A stretch of DNA of 14,745 bases from an uncultured Burkholderiales bacterium (GTDB lineage Bacteria; Pseudomonadota; Gammaproteobacteria; Burkholderiales; Burkholderiaceae_C), in assembly GCA_903887655.1 (NCBI GenBank), contig CAISQQ010000120.1, positions 1-14,745 on the forward strand, in the 5' to 3' direction. The notes below the pieces were generated by a model. That model was not told where the DNA came from. It worked only from the letters and a program-made list of their open reading frames with translations, and made no database searches. The position numbers and the translations under genes are program-made. Positions 6,588 to 14,044 of the stretch are shown one piece after another (the first letter of the stretch is position 1; each line of letters opens with the position of its first letter).

Positions 6588-6630
6588 GAAGGGTGGTGTC
6601 AATGTTAAAAGGAATAGACCCAATCGGTCT

Positions 6631-6651
6631 CAAAACCCCGCTTGGGTTTTG
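6631..6651 (-). terminator. Terminator-like hairpin between the pepA-holC cluster and the nitroreductase gene
   Basis: CAAAACCC (6631-6638) pairs perfectly with GGGTTTTG (6644-6651) around a 5-base loop. It lies in the leader side of the nitroreductase gene and downstream of the pepA-holC-hypothetical unit. The T residues are inside the stem rather than after it, so termination would be inefficient; an attenuator-like role is equally possible. Confidence 0.3.
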
Positions 6652-6878
6652 GGATCCCCTTGGTGCCGGAGGTGGACGTGATTTTAGTCAAGTGCAGGGC
6701 TCGCGCTCTCAGGGATTGTGCCCAGCATCTGGGCGAATGGATGTCAGCGCTCAAAGCGGCCCATCTCCATTTCAAGGCGTTGAAGTCGGCGAGCAACCGA
6801 CCCGATCAATGGCGGTGATCAAGTGCGAAGATGGCGGGCGGTGATGGACACTGCAGGTGAAAGGCTTCAACACCAGCC

Positions 6879-6906
6879 ATGGGGATGGGGATGGGGATGG
6901 GGATGG
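6879..6906 (+). repeat. ATGGGG hexamer tandem repeat with perfect G-quadruplex potential
   Basis: Four full ATGGGG units and a partial fifth (ATGG). Positions 6881-6902 contain four uninterrupted GGGG tracts separated by AT loops of 2 bases, an ideal intramolecular quadruplex pattern. It lies 25 bp beyond the stop of the minus-strand gene at 6932, with the G-tracts on the template strand for that transcript. Confidence 0.85.
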
Positions 6907-6931
6907 TTATTTCACGCACTTGTGCTGAGTC

Positions 6932-7408
6932 TCACGACTCCTGCTCCGGCCCTGGCCCGCGCAAGACCTCCTCCAAGGTCGAAGCGATGAGCTCCGGCAA
7001 AATCGCCTCCAACTGATCCAACACACGGTGAGTGACCTCCTGGGTGATCACCCTCAAGTGGGTGTCTTGGAGTTGACTGGGCGTGGGAATGCCCGAGTCC
7101 GTGGCCCCGTGCGGCGTGAAGTCAGCGCCTGAGAAGGCACGGGCAGGCGTGCTGAGGGTCGACGACTCGCGAGCCCAGGCGCTCTGAGCTTCTGGATGGA
7201 CCGCTGCCGCCTCGTGAGCTCTTGGCATGGCCAAAGAATTCTCAGGGCTGCCCGCCCTGGAGGGGCTCAGGGTGGGTACACGCTCTAAAAAACCCGGATC
7301 TTGCAAGACCTTCAAGGACAACAAATCCTCTTGGGCTTTCAAGTCGTGGGCTTGCCATTGGGTGGATTGGGCACGCGAGTGGCGCTCATGTTCATCGTGG
7401 TCATCCAT
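6932..7408 (-). CDS. Hypothetical protein downstream of holC
   Basis: A 158-residue protein starting MDDHDEHERHSRAQ. The first 20 residues are rich in Asp, Glu and His. Residues about 30-115 are Ser, Pro and Ala-rich and look disordered. Residues 118-150 (RVITQEVTHRVLDQLEAILPELIASTLEEVL) form a strong amphipathic helix. Genes with a disordered head and a short helical tail like this follow holC in many Burkholderiales; their function is unknown, and a regulatory or binding role for the tail is a guess. The ATG at 7408-7406 was chosen because AAGGA lies 8 bases upstream. A longer reading from TTG at 7486 would overlap the holC stop by 4 bases but lacks a ribosome binding site. It probably shares the pepA-holC transcript. 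Confidence 0.7.
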   Translation of the reverse strand: MDDHDEHERHSRAQSTQWQAHDLKAQEDLLSLKVLQDPGFLERVPTLSPSRAGSPENSLAMPRAHEAAAVHPEAQSAWARESSTLSTPARAFSGADFTPHGATDSGIPTPSQLQDTHLRVITQEVTHRVLDQLEAILPELIASTLEEVLRGPGPEQES

Positions 7409-7482
7409 GCATGGGGTCCTTGATTGTTCAGGCGTGGGGTGTGGATCTCGGGAGATCGTGGCGGGATTTTTGGGGCAAGCGT

Positions 7483-7929
7483 TCAAGCCGAAGCCGTTTT
7501 TGCTTTCAAATCGTGCTTGATGATGGCATACCCGCGGTCTTGGTAGGTTTTCCAGCGGGCACGGGCAAACTCGCGGTCCATTTTCTCCAGGCTCACCAAC
7601 TCAATCACCCGCTCAAACTTCTCAAAACCCACAGGCACCACATCCTCCAAGTTCAAAAGAATTTGGTGATGCGGCAGCGCATGCAAGTCACTCACTTGGT
7701 CGGCCAAGACGATGGGCGTGCGCTCCAAAACATAGGGCGGGGACTCGAGCATGCAGTGAGGAATGAAGTCCTGCGCACTGAGTGTCCACAAAGCACGGTC
7801 CAAACTCTCCAAGTTGGAGACCGTCCCAGTCACCATCACCTTCGCTTGCAAATGGTAGGCCTTTCGCAAAAAGCGGCAGGCGTACTCCATCTTGTCTTGC
7901 GCATTGAAGTGAAAGGTGATCTCGGTCAT
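7483..7929 (-). CDS. holC: DNA polymerase III subunit chi
   Basis: A 148-residue protein, close to the 147 of E. coli HolC. The start MTEITFHFNAQDKMEYACRFLRKAY is the family's typical opening: a beta strand, then the helix that ends in the C-R-x-L-R-K-A pattern; MVTG and DFIPHC follow at about 32-60. Chi bridges the clamp loader (through psi) to the C-terminal tail of single-stranded DNA-binding protein, so it works at the replication fork in the cytosol. It begins 18 bp after the pepA stop, with a weak AGG-type ribosome binding site, and is followed by the hypothetical gene. The pepA-holC order is conserved in proteobacteria, which supports the call. Confidence 0.93.
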   Translation of the reverse strand: MTEITFHFNAQDKMEYACRFLRKAYHLQAKVMVTGTVSNLESLDRALWTLSAQDFIPHCMLESPPYVLERTPIVLADQVSDLHALPHHQILLNLEDVVPVGFEKFERVIELVSLEKMDREFARARWKTYQDRGYAIIKHDLKAKTASA

Positions 7930-7947
7930 GGCGTGTGCCTGAGCGCA

Positions 7948-9534
7948 TCAGCGCTTGGCCGTTGTTTTGCCCAATTTCTTGCTGCTGAGGGATTGGGGCG
8001 CTTTTTTGCTCCCCTGCGAGGCATGGGCTTTGGGTGCCGGCAAGGTGGGCTTGGACTGCTTGGCCTGATCGATCAGGAAGGACAAGACCATTGGCAAGGG
8101 CCGGGCCGTGGCGCCCTTGCCCGGGCCCGAGCTCTTCCAAGCGGTCCCTGCGATGTCCAGATGCGCCCAATTGAGCCCCTGAGTGAAACGCTCCAAGAAC
8201 TTGGCGGCGGTGATGGAGCCCGCACTGCGGTCACCAATATTGGCGGTATCGGCAAAGTTCGATTTCAGACCCTCTGCGTACTCCTCGTCCAAGGGCAGTC
8301 TCCAGCAAGGATCAAGCGTCCTCTCGCCAGCGGCCAGCAGCGCTTGGGCCAACTCATCGTTGGGCGTGAAAAGACCACTGCGCAAATGGCCCAAGGCAAT
8401 GATACAAGCCCCAGTGAGCGTGGCCATGTCGAGCACCAAGCTGGGCTTGAAGCGCCGAGCATAGGTCAGTGCGTCACACAAGATCAAGCGCCCTTCTGCG
8501 TCGGTGTTGAGAATTTCAATGGTTTGACCACTCATGGACGTGACCACATCGCCAGGTTTGATGGATTTGCCATCGGGCATGTTCTCACACGCGGGGATCA
8601 AACCGATCACATTGATCTTGGGCGAGAGTTCGCCCAAGGACTTGAACACCCCCAAGACCGTGGCGGCGCCACACATGTCAAACTTCATCTCATCCATGCC
8701 AGCGCCTGGCTTTAAAGAGATGCCACCGGTGTCAAAGGTAATGCCCTTGCCGATGAGCACCACCGGAGGCGACTTGTCCGCCGCGCCTTTGTAGTGCATC
8801 ACGATGAAGCGCAACGGTTCATTCGAGCCCTGCGCCACCGACATGAACGAGCCCATGCCGAGTTTGGCAACTTCCTTGGGTCCGAGCACTTGAACGTCGA
8901 TTTTTTTGTAGCTCGTGAGCGTCTTGGCCGCCTGTCCCAAATGGGTGGGGGTGGCATGGTTGCTCGGGCGGTTGCTCCACTCCTTGGTGAAATTCATCCC
9001 GAGCACACGCGCTTTGCCCTCATCAAAGGCCTCTTGGAGAGCGGTTTGATCCAACGATCCCTTAAAAAGCGGCTCCACACAGAGCACCGCTGTGGCCAGG
9101 CTGGCCGATTTGGCGCTCGGCTTGGTGGTCGTGTAAACGTAGAGGCTCTCACTGAGGGCTTGCATGGCCGAGGGCACCCGCTCTTGAGCGATACTGGGCA
9201 AGTAAAGCGACAAGTGTTTACACTCGGGGATGGCGGTTTTGGCTTCTTTGGCCGCGGCCGTCACGGCCTGGCGCACTTGTTTGGCCGTGCCCAAACCGCA
9301 ATGGGCCAAGATGACGGGGTTGGCTTTGACACCGGGCACGTTCCACAAGGTCAAAGTTTTACCCGCCTTGGGCTCCAAATGGGCTTTTTGAAGCGCGCGA
9401 GAGACGGCTTGCTCGATGGCACTTTGGGGCTCGTGGGACGACGCCAAATGGTTGTCATCGATCAAGACCAGCAAAATTTCGGTTTTTTGCTGATGCAAAG
9501 ACGCCAAGGATAGTTGTTTGAGTTCAAAGTTCAT
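7948..9534 (-). CDS. pepA: Leucyl aminopeptidase (cytosol aminopeptidase, M17 family)
   Basis: A 528-residue di-metal aminopeptidase that removes N-terminal residues, leucine preferred, in the cytosol; in E. coli the protein also binds DNA in Xer recombination and carAB control. All active-site residues are seen at a constant offset of 7 from E. coli: metal ligands K263, D268 (ITFDTGG), D286 (MKFDMCGAA), D345 and E347 (NTDAEGRL at 343-350), catalytic K275 and R349. The N-terminal macro-like domain covers about 1-165. The protein is about 25 residues longer than the E. coli one: residues 492-528 form a Lys/Ser/Ala-rich tail with nine lysines that is not part of the fold. The ATG lies 25 bp from the divergent lptF; holC follows after 18 bp, probably on one transcript. 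Confidence 0.96.
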   Translation of the reverse strand: MNFELKQLSLASLHQQKTEILLVLIDDNHLASSHEPQSAIEQAVSRALQKAHLEPKAGKTLTLWNVPGVKANPVILAHCGLGTAKQVRQAVTAAAKEAKTAIPECKHLSLYLPSIAQERVPSAMQALSESLYVYTTTKPSAKSASLATAVLCVEPLFKGSLDQTALQEAFDEGKARVLGMNFTKEWSNRPSNHATPTHLGQAAKTLTSYKKIDVQVLGPKEVAKLGMGSFMSVAQGSNEPLRFIVMHYKGAADKSPPVVLIGKGITFDTGGISLKPGAGMDEMKFDMCGAATVLGVFKSLGELSPKINVIGLIPACENMPDGKSIKPGDVVTSMSGQTIEILNTDAEGRLILCDALTYARRFKPSLVLDMATLTGACIIALGHLRSGLFTPNDELAQALLAAGERTLDPCWRLPLDEEYAEGLKSNFADTANIGDRSAGSITAAKFLERFTQGLNWAHLDIAGTAWKSSGPGKGATARPLPMVLSFLIDQAKQSKPTLPAPKAHASQGSKKAPQSLSSKKLGKTTAKR

Positions 9535-9571
9535 GTTTAAGGTCTTCTAGAATCAGGCCATGTTGTTTCAA
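9535..9571. promoter_or_regulatory. Very short divergent promoter region between pepA and lptF with overlapping -10 elements
   Basis: Only 25 bp separate the two ATGs. On plus, TAGAAT at 9548-9553 is a 5/6 -10 match and would start the transcript at 9560, the A of the lptF ATG; no good -35 was found. On minus, TAGAAG (9549-9544) overlaps it, with TTGAAA (9571-9566) at a 16-bp spacer as -35, and would start near 9537, three bases before the pepA ATG. The two -10 boxes share bases, so simultaneous use is unlikely. Promoters inside the opposite genes remain possible. Confidence 0.4.
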
Positions 9572-10699
9572 TCTTCAATCCGTCAAGAGCTCACCAAGAG
9601 TTTTGGTGCCACCGTGGTGGTGTTGATCACCATCGTGCTCACCATGATGCTCATTCGCACCCTGGGTCAGGCCTCCAGAGGCTATGTTAACCCCTCCGAG
9701 GTGAGTTTGGTGTTGGGCTACACGATGTTGGGGCATTTGCAGACCATTCTCACCATGAGCCTGTTCATTGCCACGGTCTCCACGCTCTCACGGGTACACC
9801 GCGACTCTGAAATGGTGATTTGGCTCTCGGGTGGTGCCAAGTTGCTGGATTTTTGGCGTCCGCTTTTCTCGTTCGCTTGGCCCATTTTACTTTTAATCTT
9901 CGTCTTGGCCATCTGGGTGTGGCCCTGGTCTTATGAACAAAGCCAGGACTTGAAAGACCGGTTTGAAAAAAGGGGAGACTTGGAGCGTGTGGCACCCGGC
10001 CAATTCCAGGAATCTTCCAACGGTCAGCGGGTGTTTTTCATCGAAAAAAATCTCGCCAGTGACAAAGAGGGGAAAAACGTCTTCATCGTGAGCAACGAGC
10101 GCGATCGACAAACCATCACCACCGCGCGCAGCGGCCACATCGAGCAGCAAAACCAGGTGCGGTTTTTGATGCTGAGCAATGGACAACAATTGGAAATCTC
10201 CAACACCGACCACAGCCTCAAGCTCAGCGAATTCACCGAATACGCCACCCGCATCGATCACGACGCGTTTGCCAAAAATCCCCCCATTGCCCGCACCACC
10301 TCCACTTGGGACTTGATCAAAGAGCCGAGTTTGAATCACCTCGGAGAGTTGAGTTGGCGTCTGGGTGTGGGCTTGGCCGCGTTCAACCTCGTGCTCATCA
10401 GCCTCACCTTGGCGCAGGTCAACTCACGCAATGCGCGTGGGCGACAAGCCTTGTTCGCGCTCTTTATCTTCATCACTTATGAAAACATGGTCAATCTGGG
10501 TCAAAACTGGATTGAACAAGGAAAAATGGCCTTCGTCCCTTTGATGCTGAGCGTGCATTTGAGTGTGACCTTGCTGTGTTTGTTGATCCTGTGGGCCCGC
10601 AACAAGGGCTTGGGTACAGAATTGAACTCAGCGAGTCTGTTGAACTCGGTGGCCAAAGTTTCGCGCTGGGCCTTTCAAACCCAAAAGACACGCCCATGA
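9560..10699 (+). CDS. lptF: LPS export ABC transporter permease LptF
   Basis: A 379-residue inner-membrane protein of the YjgP/YjgQ family, one half of the LptB2FG channel that lifts lipopolysaccharide out of the inner membrane toward LptC and the LptA bridge. Topology by eye: membrane segments at about 16-36, 55-76 and 102-123, a periplasmic beta-jellyroll at about 125-260, then segments at about 267-288, 297-315 and 325-346. LERVAPGQFQESSNGQRVFFIE at 141-162 is the characteristic start of the jellyroll. The coupling region RDSEMVIWLSGGA (81-93) faces LptB. No Shine-Dalgarno stands before the ATG; a -10-like TAGAAT in the right place suggests a leaderless or nearly leaderless transcript. Its stop overlaps the lptG start (ATGA). 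Confidence 0.96.
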   Translation: MLFQSSIRQELTKSFGATVVVLITIVLTMMLIRTLGQASRGYVNPSEVSLVLGYTMLGHLQTILTMSLFIATVSTLSRVHRDSEMVIWLSGGAKLLDFWRPLFSFAWPILLLIFVLAIWVWPWSYEQSQDLKDRFEKRGDLERVAPGQFQESSNGQRVFFIEKNLASDKEGKNVFIVSNERDRQTITTARSGHIEQQNQVRFLMLSNGQQLEISNTDHSLKLSEFTEYATRIDHDAFAKNPPIARTTSTWDLIKEPSLNHLGELSWRLGVGLAAFNLVLISLTLAQVNSRNARGRQALFALFIFITYENMVNLGQNWIEQGKMAFVPLMLSVHLSVTLLCLLILWARNKGLGTELNSASLLNSVAKVSRWAFQTQKTRP

Positions 10700-11859
10700 A
10701 AACCATTCAACGACTCATCTACCAAGAGATTGTGAACGCCGTGGGCTTTGTGATTGTGGGTTTTTTGGGGCTTTTTTTCTTCTTTGATCTGATCGATGAG
10801 CTCCAATGGGTGGGCAAAGGGGTGGGGCTGAATGCGGCGGGCAAGCTCGATTTGGATAAAATTTACCTGCTCCCCCAAGCCTTCTCTTACGTCACGTTGA
10901 TTGTGCCCAGTCACATCTACGAGCTCATGCCCATTGCGGTGTTGATCGGCACCATTTTTGTGATGGCACGTTTGGCGCAAAGCTCGGAGTTCACCATCTT
11001 GCGCACATCGGGTCTGGGGCCAGTCAAGGCCTTGCGAGTGCTCTCGGGCTTGGGGCTGGCTTTTGTCGTTCTCACCTTTGTTGTGGGCGACTACGTCTCA
11101 CCCTTTTGTGACCGACACGCTCAGCTGCTGCGCTCGAAATACTTGGGTCAAATCACGGTGGGTCAAACAGGGGCATGGTTGAATGAGAAACAAAACCTCA
11201 CCCACCAAGCGGTCAATGTCGGATCCATCACGCCTGAGGGCAACTTGAAAGACATCCGGGTGTATGAATTCAGCACCCAAGGCCAATTGATGTCTCTCAC
11301 GCAAGCTCGCCTTGGTGAATTCGTGCCCGAGCAAGACTCTTGGCTGATGCACGAGGTTGAACGCGACGAATTCGAGGGCCAACACGACAGCCAAAACTTG
11401 AGCCCGGACTTGAACATCAAAGTGGTCAAACGCCGTCAACTCGACACGCTGCTCTGGCCCACGACCATCAAGCCCGAGATGGTGGCAGTCGCACTCTTGA
11501 AGCCCGAGCGCATGAGCACCATTGATCTGTTTCAATACATCCAGCACCTGCAATCGAACGCCCAAACGGCCCAACGCTACGAGATCGAGTTCTGGAAAAA
11601 AGTCTTCTACCCCATCAGCTGCTTGGTGATGGTGATGCTCGCCCTGCCCTTTGGCTACTTGCATTTCCGAAGTGGCAACATCGCCACCATGGTGTTTGCA
11701 GGGGTCATGATTGGCATCAGTTTTTTCCTCATGAACAATGTTTTTGGCTACATTGGCAACTTGAATCAGTGGGTACCTTGGTTGGCAGCGGCGGCCCCAG
11801 GCCTCATCTATTCCGTCATCTCGCTCACTGCCTTTGGCTGGCTCGTGCTCAAGCAGTGA
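10696..11859 (+). CDS. lptG: LPS export ABC transporter permease LptG
   Basis: A 387-residue partner of LptF. Membrane segments by eye at about 13-33, 66-92, 112-133, then a periplasmic jellyroll at about 140-262, then 303-321, 330-350 and 362-384. Conserved parts include IVPSHIYELMPIAVLIGTI at 69-87 and the coupling helix QSSEFTILRTSGLG at 95-108, which docks in the LptB groove; RYEIEFWKKVFYPISCLVMVMLALPF at 294-319 is the usual TM4 entry. The start was chosen at the ATG that overlaps the lptF stop by 4 bases (ATGA), typical of translational coupling and of a fixed LptF:LptG ratio. A longer upstream reading would run inside lptF and is not needed. Confidence 0.96.
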   Translation: MKTIQRLIYQEIVNAVGFVIVGFLGLFFFFDLIDELQWVGKGVGLNAAGKLDLDKIYLLPQAFSYVTLIVPSHIYELMPIAVLIGTIFVMARLAQSSEFTILRTSGLGPVKALRVLSGLGLAFVVLTFVVGDYVSPFCDRHAQLLRSKYLGQITVGQTGAWLNEKQNLTHQAVNVGSITPEGNLKDIRVYEFSTQGQLMSLTQARLGEFVPEQDSWLMHEVERDEFEGQHDSQNLSPDLNIKVVKRRQLDTLLWPTTIKPEMVAVALLKPERMSTIDLFQYIQHLQSNAQTAQRYEIEFWKKVFYPISCLVMVMLALPFGYLHFRSGNIATMVFAGVMIGISFFLMNNVFGYIGNLNQWVPWLAAAAPGLIYSVISLTAFGWLVLKQ

Positions 11860-12028
11860 TCGCTCGGTGACCCACCGACGCTCCTGCCAATGACCTCGGT
11901 CATGAAGGGGGTTGTCACACAAATGCCATACGAGTTTTCATATACTTGTCAAATTCTGGTCACACTTCGCCTCCAACCCGTTCATTTGTGGCGTCAAGCC
12001 CGCAGTGACTGGGCTCGGGCAAACCTTC
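11860..12028 (+). promoter_or_regulatory. Region between lptG and tatT with a dyad and a -10-like element
   Basis: ATGACC-TC-GGTCAT at 11890-11903 is a perfect dyad with 6-bp arms, suited to a dimeric regulator. CGGTG/CACCG, a 5-bp stem with a 3-base loop, lies just before it (about 11868-11880). TATACT at 11941-11946 is a 5/6 -10 match, but no convincing -35 is at 16-18 bp. A transcript from it would start near 11953. There is no T-run, so no terminator for lptFG was identified; read-through into the transporter genes is possible. Confidence 0.35.
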
Positions 12029-12922
12029 ATGCACACACGTCTCGTCTCTCACGCCCTGGTGGCTTGGGTCTGCTGTCTACTGGCCTCTTGCGCAGCGGTT
12101 GAACACCAGTTGCTGCAAACGGCAGGCAACGCCATTGCCCTGCAGGGGGGGGCAAGCGAAGACGACTTGGACATCGCGCAACAGGCCAGCGCTTTTTACA
12201 TCAAACTCAGTGAATCCTTGCTGAGCGCAGCGCCCGCTCATTTGCCACTGGCCTTGTCCACCACCGCCACGCTCACACAATACGCCTATGCCTTTGTCTC
12301 GACACCGGCCGACCAAATTGAGTCACAAAACGCCAAACAAGCCTATGCGCTGAGAAAACGCGCCGCTAGGCTCTACAGCCGTGCCAAGTCTCACGGCCTC
12401 AAAGCCTTGGAGTTGAACCAACCCGGCCTCCTCACGGCGCTTGCCGGCCAGAGTCTTCATCCCACACCAGCCCTCACCCTCAAACCCGAGCTCGCCGGCT
12501 TGGCTTACTGGAGTGCGGCGTCTTGGGCAGGTGCGATCTCGCTCTCCAAAGACTCCCCCGAGGTCGTTGCTGATTTGCCCGAGGTCATTGCCTTGGCGTC
12601 CATGGCCTACGCGGCCCAGCCCCAGTATGGAGACGGGGCGTTGGCCTCGCTCATGGGCACGTTGGAGATGGCCAAAGCTGGAGGCAACCCCAAAAAGGCT
12701 TTGGCGTATTTTGATTTGGCGCTTGAGATCAGCCACCGCAATGATCCCGGCGCCTTGGTCTCCAAAGCTGAAAACTACGCCTTGGCCGTGTCCAATCCCG
12801 AACTCTTTGAGGGCTTACTCAAAGAGGCACTGGCCTGCACCCCCGCCAAAAACGATGTCGCCACCCAAGTGATGCAAACACGTGCGCGTTGGCTTCTTGA
12901 ACACCTTGAGGATTACTTTTGA
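12029..12922 (+). CDS. TRAP transporter TatT component family lipoprotein (T-component)
   Basis: A 297-residue lipoprotein of the family first described as TatT in Treponema pallidum, where it forms a TPR-like trimer that binds the P-component. The signal segment LVAWVCCLLASC has a lipobox LAS-C at residues 18-21, so C21 is the likely lipidated residue. The mature part begins with a long helix: QQASAFYIKLSESLLSAAPAHLPLALSTTATLTQYAYAFV at 51-90, the family signature. RKRAARLYSRAKSHGLKAL at 109-127, LAYWSAASWAGAISL at 158-172 and NPKKALAYFDLALEIS at 220-235 follow with TPR-like spacing. The ATG at 12029 was chosen over a TTG at 11912 because it begins directly before the signal sequence; the ribosome binding site is weak. 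The stop overlaps the next gene's start by 4 bases. Confidence 0.88.
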   Translation: MHTRLVSHALVAWVCCLLASCAAVEHQLLQTAGNAIALQGGASEDDLDIAQQASAFYIKLSESLLSAAPAHLPLALSTTATLTQYAYAFVSTPADQIESQNAKQAYALRKRAARLYSRAKSHGLKALELNQPGLLTALAGQSLHPTPALTLKPELAGLAYWSAASWAGAISLSKDSPEVVADLPEVIALASMAYAAQPQYGDGALASLMGTLEMAKAGGNPKKALAYFDLALEISHRNDPGALVSKAENYALAVSNPELFEGLLKEALACTPAKNDVATQVMQTRARWLLEHLEDYF

Positions 12923-13968
12923 AGAACTTGATCAACGCGCCCTCTCCATTGAAGACCCGACTGTGGCTGTGCTCGCTCGCCCTTGCCGTGTTGTCTGGCT
13001 TGCACGCCCCTAGCGCACTGGCAGCACCAGCACAGCTCAAAATTGGCAGCTTGGTGCCCAAAAATTCTCTATACCATCGTCAAATTCAAGACATTGGTGA
13101 GGTCTGGAAAAAAGGCCAAGACGCCAACGCCAAGCTCGTGATCTATCCAGACGGCTCGCAAGGGGGTGAGGCGGAAATGGTCAGACGCATGCGCATCGGA
13201 CAACTGCAAGGCGCCTTGCTCTCGGTGGTCGGACTCAGTGAGATTGAGCCCTCCATCTCGGCCCTCCAAGCCATGCCACTCCTCTTTAAGAACTGGGAGG
13301 AGTTGGATTATGTGCGCGAGCAAATGCGCGCCAGCATGGAGAAGCGCTTTTTGGACAAAGGCTTTGTGGTGTTGGCCTGGGGGGACGCGGGTTGGGTGCG
13401 GTTTTTCTCAAAAGACCCCGCCTTCAGACCCGATGACTATAAAAAAATGAAGTTCTTTGCCTGGGGAGGAGAAAACGCTCAGCAAGAACTGATGAAATCC
13501 CTGGGCTACACCCCAGTTCCCTTAGAGCCCACCGACATCTTGCCCTCCATCCAAACTGGCATGATCAATGTGGTCCCGTCGACCCCCTACTTTGCCCTTG
13601 CCACTCAAATCTACAACACCGCCAACAACATGCTGGAGATCAACTGGGCGCCCATTGTGGGCGCGATCGTGATCACCAAAAAAAGCTGGGACGAGATGAG
13701 TCCATCCTTGCAGTCACAAATGCGCGCGGCATGTGACACGGCCGGCGCCAACATCCGTGTACAAGCGCGCAAAGAAGTCGATGAGGCCGTCCAAGCCATG
13801 CAAAAAAGAGGTTTGCACGTGAACAAACCCAATGCCGAACAGCTCAAAGAATGGAATGATTTGGCCGACAAGTTGTACCCCAAAATCCGCGGGACCTTGG
13901 TGCCTGCCGAGACCTTTGACGAGGTGTTTGTGCACCTCAAGGCCTACCGGGCCCAACACGCCAAATGA
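12919..13968 (+). CDS. TRAP transporter substrate-binding protein, DctP family (P-component partner of TatT)
   Basis: A 349-residue periplasmic protein with a Sec signal (basic 11-14, hydrophobic 15-30, cleavage near SALA|AP at 32-36). LKIGSLVPKNSLYHRQIQ at 40-57, YPDGSQGGEAEMVRRMRIGQLQGAL at 76-100 and DILPSIQTGMINVVPSTPYF at 206-225 are hallmark DctP stretches. In classical members an arginine that holds the ligand carboxylate falls in the segment aligned with KKMKFFAWG (175-183); here that position appears to be F180, so a carboxylate ligand is doubtful. The start is TTG: GAGG lies 7 bases upstream, and TTGA overlaps the tatT stop, a variant of the usual ATGA coupling. No ATG precedes the signal sequence. 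The ligand is unknown. Confidence 0.9.
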   Translation: MKNLINAPSPLKTRLWLCSLALAVLSGLHAPSALAAPAQLKIGSLVPKNSLYHRQIQDIGEVWKKGQDANAKLVIYPDGSQGGEAEMVRRMRIGQLQGALLSVVGLSEIEPSISALQAMPLLFKNWEELDYVREQMRASMEKRFLDKGFVVLAWGDAGWVRFFSKDPAFRPDDYKKMKFFAWGGENAQQELMKSLGYTPVPLEPTDILPSIQTGMINVVPSTPYFALATQIYNTANNMLEINWAPIVGAIVITKKSWDEMSPSLQSQMRAACDTAGANIRVQARKEVDEAVQAMQKRGLHVNKPNAEQLKEWNDLADKLYPKIRGTLVPAETFDEVFVHLKAYRAQHAK

Positions 13969-14044
13969 GCCTGCTGCTTGCACCTTGCTGGTCTGGCCGC
14001 GGCTTGTGGTGGGGTGTTCCAAGCCCTGAGCTTGACCAGGACTC

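Larger units (their letters stand above)
6588..6931. other. Intergenic region of about 340 bp between the nitroreductase and the holC-linked gene
   Basis: No gene was found on either strand. It holds a terminator-like hairpin at 6631-6651 and the ATGGGG tandem repeat at 6879-6906. The middle, 6652-6878, shows nothing recognisable: several in-frame stretches lack ribosome binding sites, and no clear sigma-70 promoter for the nitroreductase was found. Confidence 0.6.

Noticed and set aside
7409..7486. TTG start overlapping the holC stop for the hypothetical gene
   Set aside because: There is no Shine-Dalgarno before it, while AAGGA is correctly placed before the ATG at 7408.
7222..8715. Long open plus-strand frame (497 codons) opposite pepA and holC
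   Set aside because: It is antisense to two well-supported genes with complete active-site motifs, and its product has no family pattern. Low stop density is a by-product of the opposite strand's codon use.
11098..11922. Minus-strand open frame of 274 codons opposite lptG
   Set aside because: The lptG reading is conserved along its whole length; the antisense product is low-complexity and unlike any family.
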